Notes: generated from the sequence alone by a model not told the origin. Shown: positions 44,642 through 52,981, counted from the first letter of the stretch. The stretch: 61,833 nt of DNA from Liquorilactobacillus satsumensis DSM 16230 = JCM 12392 (GCF_001435195.1 NZ_AZFQ01000036.1:179483-241315), one strand, 5' to 3'. Numbers and translations are program-made.

Positions 44642-46114
44642 ATGATTGCAGAATTAGAGAAGTATCACGATTTTCCAGCTGTTCCGGTGACAATCCAGTT
44701 TAAGATGGAGTCTTTTGCAGCAATCCAAGTAATTAATAGTTTCAGAAAGGAACATGTGCCATGTTTTTTATTGACGCGTACGACTGAAAAAGATGAAAAG
44801 TACACATACTTGGGGATTTCTCCGCAAAGAAGTTATCAAATGCATGCTGAAATGGTGACAATTAATACCCCGAAAGGACAGCAGGTTAAGCATGAGGTGC
44901 CTTTTTCAAAAGTCCTTGAGCAGGTCTTAGCCAAATACCAAACACCGCACATTCCAGAGTTACCTCCCTTTCTTGGCGGTCTGGCCGGTTATTTTAGTTA
45001 TGATTATGCTAAGACTGCCACCTCTGCTCATTTTGCAGATGTGACCGATCCACTCGAACTCCCAGATGCAGACCTATTATTATTAGATCAAGTGATTGTC
45101 TATGATCACCGCAAAAAAGAAATTACGCTAAGTCGAATAGTCTCAACGCAGATCACTCCCACAAAGTATCGCGCAGTTCTTGAAGATTTACGTACTTTGA
45201 AAGAAAAAATCTTGCATTTACACCTAGATTCGGATTTACCAACTTTTTCAATGGGAAAACTTAAAATGCATTTTTCTTTAGCAGAATTCGAACAGCATGT
45301 CGAAGAGGTGCGACGCAGGATTAAAGATGGAGATATTTTCCAGTTAATTCTCTCGAATATGCAGGAAACAAGCATGCGAGGCTCCTTATTAGCAGTTGCT
45401 CCGCGGCTTTTCACTGATTGCCCTTCACCATATGAATTCTATTTTCAGCATGCAGATTTTGAAGTGGTCGGAGCCTCGCCAGAAACTTTGGTTGGCAAAA
45501 ACGGACAGCAACTGTTCGCATATCCATTAGCTGGAACACGCAGACGCGGTGCAACAGCTGCCCAGGATGCAGCTTTTGCACAAGAGTTATATCACGATCC
45601 CAAGGAACTTTCAGAGCATAACATGCTGATTGATCTGGGAAGAAACGATTTGGGGCGGGTCAGTAAATTTGGCACTGTTCAGGTAACTGGAGTACGCAAA
45701 CTCTTAAAATTTGCCAACGTGATGCATTTAGGTTCAACGATTGAGAGTACTGTTGCACCCAAAACAACTGCAACTGAGATTGTTAAAGCAGTGCTACCCG
45801 CAGGAACACTTTCGGGTGCTCCCAAAATTTCTGCGATGCAGATCATTGCACAGCTTGAGAAACGTAAACGGGGTCTTTACGGCGGCTGTCTTGGTTATTT
45901 GGGATTCGATGGGGATTTGGATATGTGTATTGGAATCAGGCTGGCTTATCGCAAAGCGGAACATTTAGTGGTCCATTCAGGTGCAGGAATTGTAGCGGAC
46001 AGTGTCGCGAAACATGAATATCAAGAATTCAATAATAAAGCAGCTGCTGTGAAAAAGGCACTTGCAGCAGTAAATACCACTGAGGAGGTAGCAGTCGATG
46101 CATTATTTGATTGA
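44642..46114 (+). CDS. trpE: Anthranilate synthase component I
   Basis: A 490-residue chorismate-binding enzyme that makes anthranilate with TrpG. Landmarks are GGLAGYFSYDYAK (near 110), RRRIKDGDIFQLI (near 227), PLAGTRRRG (near 301), DPKELSEHNMLIDLGRNDLGRV and GTLSGAPKISAMQII. TrpE is favoured over PabB by the DPKELSEHNML motif and the Trp T-box. The N-terminal LLES Trp-binding motif of feedback-inhibited TrpE proteins is replaced by LLTR (near 45). AAAGGTG lies 8 bases before ATG 44642. It overlaps trpG by 17 bases. The rest of the trp pathway is not in the window. Confidence 0.9.
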   Translation: MIAELEKYHDFPAVPVTIQFKMESFAAIQVINSFRKEHVPCFLLTRTTEKDEKYTYLGISPQRSYQMHAEMVTINTPKGQQVKHEVPFSKVLEQVLAKYQTPHIPELPPFLGGLAGYFSYDYAKTATSAHFADVTDPLELPDADLLLLDQVIVYDHRKKEITLSRIVSTQITPTKYRAVLEDLRTLKEKILHLHLDSDLPTFSMGKLKMHFSLAEFEQHVEEVRRRIKDGDIFQLILSNMQETSMRGSLLAVAPRLFTDCPSPYEFYFQHADFEVVGASPETLVGKNGQQLFAYPLAGTRRRGATAAQDAAFAQELYHDPKELSEHNMLIDLGRNDLGRVSKFGTVQVTGVRKLLKFANVMHLGSTIESTVAPKTTATEIVKAVLPAGTLSGAPKISAMQIIAQLEKRKRGLYGGCLGYLGFDGDLDMCIGIRLAYRKAEHLVVHSGAGIVADSVAKHEYQEFNNKAAAVKKALAAVNTTEEVAVDALFD

Positions 46115-46691
46115 TAATTACGATAGTTTTACCTATAATTTGTATCAAATGGTCGGGACTTTAACTAACGAAACTGTTAAAGTAATCAAAAACGACGAGT
46201 TGACCGTTGCGCAGTTAAAGGAACGCAAACCACAAAGCCTAATTTTCTCACCCGGACCGGGGCGCCCACAGGATGCAGGGCAGATGGAAAATTACCTGCG
46301 TGCCTTCATTGGACACATTCCGATCTTAGGAATTTGCTTAGGTCACCAAGCAATCGGCGAAGTCTATGGCACCAAGGTTGTTCACGCTAAACAACTGATG
46401 CATGGGAAATCATCATCGATTCATTTAACTCACCCGGATAATCTTTTTGCGGGTTGTCCTGAAAGCTTCACTGGGGCACGGTATCATTCTTTGGTACTTG
46501 AGCGCAATAGCCTCGCTTCGGCTCTAAAAATCACGGCCGAAAGTCAAGATGGTAGCATTATGGCAATTGCAGACGATGTTAAGCAGGTTTATGGGCTGCA
46601 ATTTCATCCTGAATCAATTATGACTGAGCATGCAGTGGGCCAACAAATCATGCGGAACTTTTTGCAACTTGCTGAAGCGGTTTATGCGTAG
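46098..46691 (+). CDS. trpG: Anthranilate synthase component II (glutamine amidotransferase)
   Basis: A 197-residue class I amidotransferase. It has IDNYDSFTYNL at the N terminus, FSPGPGRPQDAG, the nucleophile Cys in GICLGHQAIGE (near 80) and the His-Glu pair in QFHPESI (near 172). It supplies ammonia from glutamine to TrpE. GAGGAGG inside the trpE 3' end is its ribosome binding site. The same type of subunit can also serve PabB in folate synthesis, so a shared role is possible. Confidence 0.9.
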   Translation: MHYLIDNYDSFTYNLYQMVGTLTNETVKVIKNDELTVAQLKERKPQSLIFSPGPGRPQDAGQMENYLRAFIGHIPILGICLGHQAIGEVYGTKVVHAKQLMHGKSSSIHLTHPDNLFAGCPESFTGARYHSLVLERNSLASALKITAESQDGSIMAIADDVKQVYGLQFHPESIMTEHAVGQQIMRNFLQLAEAVYA

Positions 46692-46751
46692 CAACCACTA
46701 CTTAATGACATTGACATTTAAATTTTTAACCTGCATAATAAATGGTAATAA

Positions 46752-46829
46752 AACGTGATGGTGTTCGCGGATAACTATCGAAAGATTGATAACACCTACC
46801 TGCTTGCATGGGGGTAGGTGTCTTTTTTT
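46752..46829 (+). promoter_or_regulatory. Fluoride riboswitch (crcB motif) with intrinsic terminator
   Basis: The aptamer spans about 46752-46800: ACGTGATGGTGTTCGCGG, ATAACTATCGAAAG and GATTGATAACACCTACC match the crcB-motif consensus, including the GATGGTGTTC start and AACACCTAC end that form the stem and pseudoknot. The AACACCTACC arm also begins the terminator (ACACCTACC...GGGTAGGTGT, then seven T, to 46829). Fluoride binding should hide this arm and allow transcription of the two fluC genes. Confidence 0.92.
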
Positions 46830-46943
46830 GTCTCTCTTGCAAGCAAATAAACCTGAGGGGGATTAGCAATGAAGCAATCAGTTATTAACTGATAAGAAGC
46901 AAGCAATTATTTTGAAGAACAAGCTATCGGGGTGGGAGAAAGA

Positions 46944-47339
46944 ATGAAAGAGAATTTAAAAAATGATGTTAGTGTCATCTGCTTTGCTTTTGGAGGCGGG
47001 TGTTTACGCTATTTTTTTACAACGTGGTTAGGTTTTAGTGGAACAGTCGTAGTTAATTTAAGTGGATGTTTTTTATTGGCTTGTCTGACTTATTTCTTTT
47101 TGACCTTTAAGAATTTTTCAGAATGGTTAACAATCGGTCTAGGAACTGGATTAATCGGTTCTTACACAACATTTTCCAGCTATAATCTTGATCTCTTAAA
47201 GATGATTCTCCAACACACCACAGGAGAAGCGGTGCTATACTTGGTAATCAGCATTTTAGGCGGGCTGCTTTGTGCTTATTGTGGAGCTTTTTGCGGAACC
47301 AGTCTAGGAAAAAAGTTGGTTAGGAGGCGGCAGCGATGA
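46944..47339 (+). CDS. crcB: Fluoride channel subunit FluC/CrcB (first of a pair)
   Basis: A 131-residue protein with four TMs. The hallmark LIGSYTTFSSYNLD (near 70) carries the TTFS motif that lines the fluoride pore, and VVNLSGCFLLA (near 35) carries the conserved Asn. FluC proteins form dual-topology dimers; adjacent gene pairs usually encode a heterodimer with opposite orientations. GGGAG precedes ATG 46944. It overlaps the second gene by 4 bases (ATGA) and lies behind a fluoride riboswitch. Confidence 0.92.
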   Translation: MKENLKNDVSVICFAFGGGCLRYFFTTWLGFSGTVVVNLSGCFLLACLTYFFLTFKNFSEWLTIGLGTGLIGSYTTFSSYNLDLLKMILQHTTGEAVLYLVISILGGLLCAYCGAFCGTSLGKKLVRRRQR

Positions 47340-47689
47340 TTTATTTAGTTGGATTAGGCTCAGCGATTGGATCGTTATTACGTTTTGAAGTGACCAGAAA
47401 CGTTAAACGGCGTTATCGTCAGAACTGGCCGCTGGCGACATTTTTGATTAACTTAAGCGGGGCCTTTTTACTCGGGTTTATCTTTGGCTTGCATCTGACT
47501 CAAGTTTCTTTTGCATTTTTAGGAACAGGTATAGTAGGCGGTTTTACAACTTTTTCAACTTTAAATACGGAAGTCCTTGGTTTATTCAATAACCAGCATG
47601 TCCACACCGGGACCAGCTACTTGCTGTTTAGTTACTTAGGTGGTGGGCTCTTAATTTTTAGCGGCTACTTTTTGGGGTCACTGGTCTAG
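47336..47689 (+). CDS. crcB: Fluoride channel subunit FluC/CrcB (second of a pair)
   Basis: A 117-residue FluC protein with four TMs. GSAIGSLLRFEVTR (near 7) with the conserved Arg, FLINLSGAFLLG (near 38) and IVGGFTTFSTLNTE (near 68) are the family motifs. Its start overlaps the stop of the first subunit. It is probably the opposite-topology partner in a heterodimeric fluoride exporter. Confidence 0.93.
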   Translation: MIYLVGLGSAIGSLLRFEVTRNVKRRYRQNWPLATFLINLSGAFLLGFIFGLHLTQVSFAFLGTGIVGGFTTFSTLNTEVLGLFNNQHVHTGTSYLLFSYLGGGLLIFSGYFLGSLV

Positions 47690-47826
47690 CATAGAATAGA
47701 AAGTTTGAGTGTAAAAATGGTGTCAGCTTAACTTTAGTAAGATCTTTCTATCGTCTTTTAGGTTATTATGAACTATCTTGGATAGTAGCCAGTTCAAAAT
47801 GAAACTAAAATTAAAGGTGAGGATAA

Positions 47827-48345
47827 ATGGAAATCAATCAAATCTTAAAGAGTGAGCGAAAAAAATTAAAGTTGACACAAGCACAGGTTGCTGCAGAAAT
47901 CTTTGTTTCGCAAAAGTCAATTTCTAATTGGGAAAATGGACATTCATTTCCTGACATTGATAGTTTGATTCGGTTAGCTTCTTTATATCATTTATCCTTA
48001 GACAATATTTTATTGGAGGATTCTAAAATGGTGAAAGATCTTAAGGAAAAAACTGATTTGAATGCAATGAAGAAAATTCAAATGACAGTCTCTATTACCA
48101 ATTCGCTCTTAATACTAGTGGTTTGTGCCCAGAGTTGGCTGGGGGAGCTGTCTTTGCCAACCACAGTTTTGATCAGTTTGGTTATTATGCTAAACATCGT
48201 TTCAACAGTCTACTTTTCGAAGTTAATTAGCCGCCTTGATAATGCAGCAGCAGCTAAAACAAAAAAGAAGCGGCAGATAGTCCGATTCTTGATTTTTGCA
48301 ATTATTTTTGGTGGTTGTCTGTTAATTGGAACCTTACTGAATTAG
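47827..48345 (+). CDS. XRE family regulator with C-terminal membrane anchor
   Basis: A 172-residue protein with an N-terminal HTH_3 domain (about 5-60; LTQAQVAAEIFVSQKSISNWENG, landmark) and two hydrophobic helices (about 92-108 plus 115-132, and 150-170). Membrane-bound XRE proteins of this type occur in lactic acid bacteria, often beside transporters, but none lies next to it in the same orientation. GGTGAGGA stands before the ATG. Role unknown; it may sense envelope state. It converges on repeat copy E. Confidence 0.8.
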   Translation: MEINQILKSERKKLKLTQAQVAAEIFVSQKSISNWENGHSFPDIDSLIRLASLYHLSLDNILLEDSKMVKDLKEKTDLNAMKKIQMTVSITNSLLILVVCAQSWLGELSLPTTVLISLVIMLNIVSTVYFSKLISRLDNAAAAKTKKKRQIVRFLIFAIIFGGCLLIGTLLN

Positions 48346-48413
48346 GCTTTGAAAGCTGAGTTACAGGTAGTTGACGAAACAGTTATGGTTCTATTAACTA
48401 GAAAATTTTGAAC

Positions 48414-48587
48414 AGGGGGCGGTGACAAAAGTTAAATTTTGTCACCGCCCCTCTTTTATTCCGGATAAACGTGTTCCATAAGTCAAAATTCTCCGTCTAA
48501 CTGCGAATTACTCATAGCAAAGTACTCGCTATGTTCGTAATTTCGAGTTAGCACTCAAAATTTTCCCGACTTATGTCACACTCTCCT
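48414..48587 (-). repeat. Modular palindromic intergenic repeat, full-length copy E (reverse orientation)
   Basis: Read on the minus strand it has the same order as copy D: CTCTCC end GAGAGTGTGACATAAGTCGGG, inner hairpin around TAGCGAGTACTTTGCTATG, GACTTATGGAACACG, TTTATCCGGAATAAAAG, and the terminal hairpin GGGGCGGTGACAAAA with its complement at 48416-48454. Within the stem, CGGTGAC/GTCACCG replaces CTGTGAC/GTCACAG of other copies: both arms changed together. It lies between convergent genes and may serve both as terminator. Confidence 0.9.
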
Positions 48588-48623
48588 TAGTTTGCGCGTT
48601 GCACATCGTTGGTGAATGAGAGG

Positions 48624-49277
48624 TTAACGAAGTAACTGCTCCAATGAATCAACCTCGGTGACAGGCGCAAATGGTAAATTTTCAAAAGGCGCTCTGGTTC
48701 TATTAATCCAAGTTGTGTTAAAGCCATAACTAGTGGCGCCGTAAATATCCCAAGCATTGGAAGAGACAAATGTGTAATTACGCGCCTCTTCTTTAGCGGC
48801 AATTAAACCATAGACACTTGCCGTTGGTTTATATTTTTTGACTGTGTCAGCCGAAAAAATGTTACTAATGAATTGATCGATGCCCGTCTTTTGCAAAATG
48901 GGAGTGATCATTTCGGGAGTTGCGTTTGTTAAAATTACAATTTTTTTATTTTCAGCTGTTAATTTTTGCAATACTTTAAGCGTGTCAGGAAACAAAGGCG
49001 CAATTTGATAAGAGAGCAGCATTTCTTGTCGTAAATGAGAATCTTTAATATTAAAGAACTCAAAAGTATAGTCGAGCGCTTTCTTCGTTAAATCCCAAAA
49101 ATTCAGGTAGAATGTGGGATCTTGTTGCGAAATAAGCCACGCGTATTCTAATTGCTTTTTTCGCCAGAGATCATTAAAATCTTTTGTTAAGGAACCTAAC
49201 TTGTTGGAAAACTGGTCTGTGACAGCATTTAGATCAATTAGGGTCCCATAAGCATCAAAAATTATTGTCTTTTTCAT
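48624..49277 (-). CDS. Haloacid dehalogenase type II-like HAD hydrolase
   Basis: A 217-residue HAD protein. Motif I is DAYGTLID (nucleophile Asp near residue 8), motif II is VILTNATPEM (near 112), motif III Lys is in KKYKPTASVYG (near 150) and motif IV is FVSSNAWDIYGAT (near 175). The SSNxWD form is typical of L-2-haloacid dehalogenases, although many such proteins in lactobacilli are phosphatases of unknown substrate. GGAGGAACG precedes the ATG. Monocistronic. Confidence 0.85.
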   Translation of the reverse strand: MKKTIIFDAYGTLIDLNAVTDQFSNKLGSLTKDFNDLWRKKQLEYAWLISQQDPTFYLNFWDLTKKALDYTFEFFNIKDSHLRQEMLLSYQIAPLFPDTLKVLQKLTAENKKIVILTNATPEMITPILQKTGIDQFISNIFSADTVKKYKPTASVYGLIAAKEEARNYTFVSSNAWDIYGATSYGFNTTWINRTRAPFENLPFAPVTEVDSLEQLLR

Positions 49278-49401
49278 AACGTTCCTCCTAGCTATTTGTC
49301 AATAATTATAATTTATCATTAGAATATCTCGAATGCTTTCGAGATAAGCTTGGAAAGAAGGAAATGATATCAAAGAACCCAATCTTAATCAGGTAGCATA
49401 T

Positions 49402-50049
49402 TTGCTAAGTAATGCGCAACGGACAAAAATATTACTTTTTTTGCTGGATAATCGCTTCCATACTGTTAATGAAATTACGCAAAAAACGGATTTGAAGAAT
49501 AATACTGTCTCATTTCATTTAGGCAAGTTTCTTAAAGCCGCTTGGGTAATTTGCACAGTGAAGGGCAAATTTCATTATTATAGACTTAAAAATGCTCAAG
49601 TTGCGGCTCTCATAGAAACAATGCTGGTGCTCGCCCCACGAAAGGAAATCCTTTCTTTTACTCAAAATAAGGTTTATTTACGCCTGAAACAAGCACGGGT
49701 TTGCTATGACCATTTAGCAGGCGAGCTTGGCGTGAATTTACTACAGCAGCTGCTGCAAAAGAAATGGATTACTAATACTGCTTCGGGGTTAGTGATTACA
49801 AGCCATGGCAGTCTCCAGCTTGCTCAAAAATTTAATATTAGTTTTGCAGCATTCGAACTACAAGACACAATGATTCTGGCAACGTGTCCTGACTGGAGTG
49901 AAAACAAGCGGCATCTAAAAGGTGCGCTCGGCAGGCAGTTGTTACGATTTATGTTTGTGCATGCGTGGCTTTATTTTCCAGTTGAAGATAGTCGAGCGGT
50001 TGCGTTGACCGCTAAGGGACGGCGCAAGTTCAAAGAATATTTTGACTGA
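49402..50049 (+). CDS. ArsR-like winged-helix regulator with uncertain or damaged start
   Basis: A regulator of about 215 residues from TTG 49402. The N-terminal winged helix reads NAQRTKILLFLLDNRFHTVNEITQKTDLKNNTVSFHLGKF in pieces, typical of YczG-type ArsR proteins with a long C-terminal domain. Such proteins usually begin 10-15 residues earlier, with a segment like LNQVAYLLS, and that segment is indeed encoded in frame just upstream (49369-49401) behind AAGAAGG, but with ATC instead of ATG. An ATG at 49364 lies one frame off; a single lost G would restore ATGGATATC. So either a rare start or a frameshift. No metal site is apparent. Confidence 0.7.
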   Translation: MLSNAQRTKILLFLLDNRFHTVNEITQKTDLKNNTVSFHLGKFLKAAWVICTVKGKFHYYRLKNAQVAALIETMLVLAPRKEILSFTQNKVYLRLKQARVCYDHLAGELGVNLLQQLLQKKWITNTASGLVITSHGSLQLAQKFNISFAAFELQDTMILATCPDWSENKRHLKGALGRQLLRFMFVHAWLYFPVEDSRAVALTAKGRRKFKEYFD

Positions 50050-50118
50050 TCAAGCAGCCTTAACAGCCGAGTTTTGGGACTAGGCACAACGAGTTAGCTT
50101 TTAAAATAACTGCAAAAA

Positions 50119-51306
50119 CTACTGTGCTTTTGGATCTGCTGAACTGACAAAAAGCAGGCCCACTAGGAATGTACAACAGGCAAGCAGTAACAAGACCACT
50201 AGCGCAACTTCCCAATTACCAACGCTAGTTTTAAGTTGTCCTAACAAAGTTGGACTCAAACAAGCGATGAGGTAGCCGATTGATTGGACAATCCCGCCGA
50301 TTGCACTCGCTTCGCGTGCAGAATGTGCGAGTGTTGTAATGAGGCTCAAAGACAACGAGAAAATTGCAGCAGTTGTCAAGCCTAAGCAAATCACGGCGCT
50401 TGTTAATAGCAGCAGTGAAGGCTTGCCAAGCAGCAACAAGCCTAAGCCAATGAGGTACCCACTGAGCAAAAAAATCAGTACCGTTTGCAATGTGCGTCTT
50501 GAGGTCTTAAGGCGCGGAATAAGATACGAAATTGGAATTCCACTGAATTGAAAAAGTGCAAAAAGCCCGCCAACTGCTAAAACGGAAAGTTTTAAATTAC
50601 TCAAAATACTGGGTAACCAAGCTACTAATCCATAAAAAATAAAAGATTGCATTCCCATGAAAAATGCGAGAATTAGCACTCGTGGTTGTTTAACAAGCAA
50701 CTGTTTGAGACTCTTTTTCTGGGGCATTGGCGCGTGGTGATCGTTGACTTGAGCGTTGCTTATTTTTTTAGGAAGCAGGAACCAGCCGCAAAGCGCGACA
50801 ACTGGCGGAAGTGAGACTAACTGAATGACTGCTTGCCAACCAATATTTTTGGCTAAAAAGGCTGCGGAGTAACCAATTAATGCAGCCCAGAGACTAAGTG
50901 CCGCAATGTAAAGGCCATTTAAAATACTAGCTTTTTCCGGGGCGCGTTCCATAATGATGGTGGGGATTAGAACATTTAAGAGCGTAATTGCTGTTCCTAC
51001 AAGTGCAGTTCCCAAAAAAAGCAACGGCAAGGAGTAGATCCGCACGAAATTTGCAACCAGTAATAGTGTCAAAGATAGCAGTAACGAGCCTTGTGTTCCC
51101 AGTCGGTGAATTACTAAAGGTGCTAACACTGAAAATATTCCAAAACAAACCAGCGGAATAGTGGTTAAGATCCCCATTTCAGTAGCAGAAAGTTTAAAGG
51201 CTTGCATAATATAAGTACTCAATGGCGGAATAACAATAATTGCTAGGCGCAGATTGCCGGCAATTAGAAAAATCTCCCAATTCAAATTAAACTTTATTTT
51301 TTCCAT
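50119..51306 (-). CDS. CynX/NimT family MFS transporter
   Basis: A 395-residue major facilitator with 12 TMs. NLRLAIIVIPPLSTYI (near residue 18), TTIPLVCFGIFSVLAPL and the short central loop (about 195-205) match the CynX/NimT (YeaN, YycB) branch, which moves small polar compounds such as cyanate or nitroimidazoles. Actual substrate unknown. AAAGGGAG lies about 12 bases before the ATG. The gene sits behind a leader with a strong terminator, so expression is probably controlled by transcription attenuation. No regulator gene adjoins on the same strand. Confidence 0.82.
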   Translation of the reverse strand: MEKIKFNLNWEIFLIAGNLRLAIIVIPPLSTYIMQAFKLSATEMGILTTIPLVCFGIFSVLAPLVIHRLGTQGSLLLSLTLLLVANFVRIYSLPLLFLGTALVGTAITLLNVLIPTIIMERAPEKASILNGLYIAALSLWAALIGYSAAFLAKNIGWQAVIQLVSLPPVVALCGWFLLPKKISNAQVNDHHAPMPQKKSLKQLLVKQPRVLILAFFMGMQSFIFYGLVAWLPSILSNLKLSVLAVGGLFALFQFSGIPISYLIPRLKTSRRTLQTVLIFLLSGYLIGLGLLLLGKPSLLLLTSAVICLGLTTAAIFSLSLSLITTLAHSAREASAIGGIVQSIGYLIACLSPTLLGQLKTSVGNWEVALVVLLLLACCTFLVGLLFVSSADPKAQ

Positions 51307-51343
51307 GCTGATGATTCGCTCCCTTTAAATTAATTAAAACAAT

Positions 51344-51428
51344 AAAAAGCCCACCTAAACAAGCATTCTTGCCTAGATGGGATCCATTCTAGTATCATGA
51401 CGAAATAAATTTCGCTATCAGAATTGTA
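51344..51428 (-). promoter_or_regulatory. Attenuator-like structured leader of the CynX/NimT transporter gene
   Basis: On the minus strand, promoter TTGACT (about 51460-51465) and TAAAAT (about 51436-51441) with 18-bp spacing predict a start near 51430. The leader then has ATTCT...AGAAT closing a loop region around a GCGAAAT/ATTTCGT hairpin (51397-51428), followed by a 14-bp terminator stem (CCCATCTAGGCAAG with CTTGTTTAGGTGGG, 51348-51382) and five T (51343-51347). CTAGAATGG just before the terminator can pair with its 5' arm region (CCCATCTAG). No known riboswitch class is recognised. Confidence 0.65.
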
Positions 51429-51553
51429 CCGCATTATTTTAGCACCTGATCTTTCTTAAAGTCAAATTCAAGTGTAATTAGCAATAAATTGAATTAAGAT
51501 TAAAGCTGAGAAGGTATAAAAAAAACAATTTAGTAAATTTGGAGGCCCCCCAG

Positions 51554-52357
51554 ATGCAACAGAAAATCGATAATTTTTCAATCCACTACGAGATTCGTGG
51601 AACAGGAATACCGGTTGTCTTTTTACACGGCTTATGCTTAGATTTGAATTTTATGAAAGAAAACTACGCAGAATATTTTGATTCAAAAAAATACCAGCAG
51701 ATCTACCTTGATCTTCCAGGAATGGGAAAGAGCAGCTCATTTTCAGAACCGCTTCCGAGTGGAGATTATTTATGTACTGTCATCACGCGATTTTTGGATA
51801 GTCTGGGAATTAAGGACTTTTACCTTTGTGGTCATTCTTATGGCGGATATCTGGCTTTAGGGATTGCCTATCGTTGTGCGCAGCAAGTTAAAGGGTTGTT
51901 TTTGACTTGTCCAGTTATCACTGCGAATGCAAATAAAAGAATTACTGAAAAACATCTTAATTTGACCTTGGCTGAAATTAAGCCGACTAATGCAACAGAC
52001 TATGCCGATTATAAAGAAATGAATGTTGTTATTAATGATTTAAGCTGGCAGAAATATCAAAAAGAGATTGCCAGCGGACTTCAGCAGTGTGATTTTCAGT
52101 TTATTGAGCAACTGCAACGGGATGATTTTAAGGCTTACCAGTTGAATGATGAAGAAAATATTAAGAAATGGCAGACGCAGATTCCAACTTTTTTGTTACT
52201 GGGACGGCATGATCAAATTGTCGGTTTTCGCGAACAGTCTAAGTTGTCATTGACTTTTGTAAATTGCAATCTACTGGTTTTAGATTCCGCGGGGCATAAT
52301 TTGCCACTTGATCAACCGCAAATCTTTAAAAGCTGTCTTAATTATTTTTTTAAGTAA
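51554..52357 (+). CDS. Alpha/beta hydrolase
   Basis: A 267-residue alpha/beta hydrolase. HGLCLD (oxyanion loop, near 27), DLPGMGKS, the nucleophile elbow GHSYGG (Ser near 95), an acid in LLGRHDQIVGF (near 220) and the His in SAGHNLPLDQP (near 250) complete the triad. Substrate unknown; similar proteins are esterases or peptidases. TTTGGAGG precedes the ATG at 51554. The TMEM175 gene follows 45 bases on, in the same direction. Confidence 0.85.
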   Translation: MQQKIDNFSIHYEIRGTGIPVVFLHGLCLDLNFMKENYAEYFDSKKYQQIYLDLPGMGKSSSFSEPLPSGDYLCTVITRFLDSLGIKDFYLCGHSYGGYLALGIAYRCAQQVKGLFLTCPVITANANKRITEKHLNLTLAEIKPTNATDYADYKEMNVVINDLSWQKYQKEIASGLQQCDFQFIEQLQRDDFKAYQLNDEENIKKWQTQIPTFLLLGRHDQIVGFREQSKLSLTFVNCNLLVLDSAGHNLPLDQPQIFKSCLNYFFK

Positions 52358-52402
52358 GTAATTTGTTTACACTAATTAGTGTGTAAAAGGGAAGTGAAAA
52401 CC

Positions 52403-52981
52403 ATGTCAAAAAGTCGCTTAGAAGCTTTCAGTGATGGAATTTTTGCAATTATTATTACTATTATGGTCCTCGAGTTGAAGGTGCCTGCGACAGGTGCTTG
52501 GAGTGAACTAATCAAACCGAGCTTTTTTGCTACCTTGTCAGCCTACTTACTTAGTTTTTTATTTGTGGCTAGTTTTTGGATTAGTCACCACATGATTATT
52601 ACTCCAGTCAAAGTAGTTGATAAAGTTCTACTATGGTCAAATATTGGACTTCTTTTACCAATCAGCCTATTGCCATTGGTGACTGCTTGGCATGGGAGGT
52701 ATCCTAGTGCTACTGCTCCAAGTGTTTGTTACCTGTTAATATATGTCTTATCAGTTTTGGGTTTATATATATTAGGTCAAGTTTCATTAGCACGTGTCAG
52801 CCCAGTACAAAGAACAGAGTGCTATGAAACGAACAAAACACGGTTATGGTTGGTTGTTTTCGGTTTGATTTCACTTGCGGTTACTTTTGTGATACCTTTA
52901 GTTTCCTCGGTGTCAGTTTTTATTATTTTGATTTATTGGTTAAGAGCCTCTAACCAAAAAGATGTTCGCCGAAAATTTTAG
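52403..52981 (+). CDS. TMEM175 family (DUF1211) putative K+ channel
   Basis: A 192-residue protein with six hydrophobic segments. RLEAFSDGIFAIIITIMVLE at the start contains the RxxxFSD motif of TM1 that lines the pore in bacterial TMEM175 channels; ASFWISHHMI near residue 60 is also typical. Bacterial members are weakly selective K+ leak channels that work as tetramers. The start at 52403 follows AAGGGAAGTGA; the GTG at 52379 belongs to the leader. It shares ion physiology with the kdp operon 10 kb away but is not linked to it. Confidence 0.85.
   Translation: MSKSRLEAFSDGIFAIIITIMVLELKVPATGAWSELIKPSFFATLSAYLLSFLFVASFWISHHMIITPVKVVDKVLLWSNIGLLLPISLLPLVTAWHGRYPSATAPSVCYLLIYVLSVLGLYILGQVSLARVSPVQRTECYETNKTRLWLVVFGLISLAVTFVIPLVSSVSVFIILIYWLRASNQKDVRRKF

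Noticed and set aside
48587-48802. 71-codon minus-strand open frame at the end of the HAD gene
   Set aside because: Overlaps the dehalogenase gene in another frame on the same strand and has no ribosome binding site.
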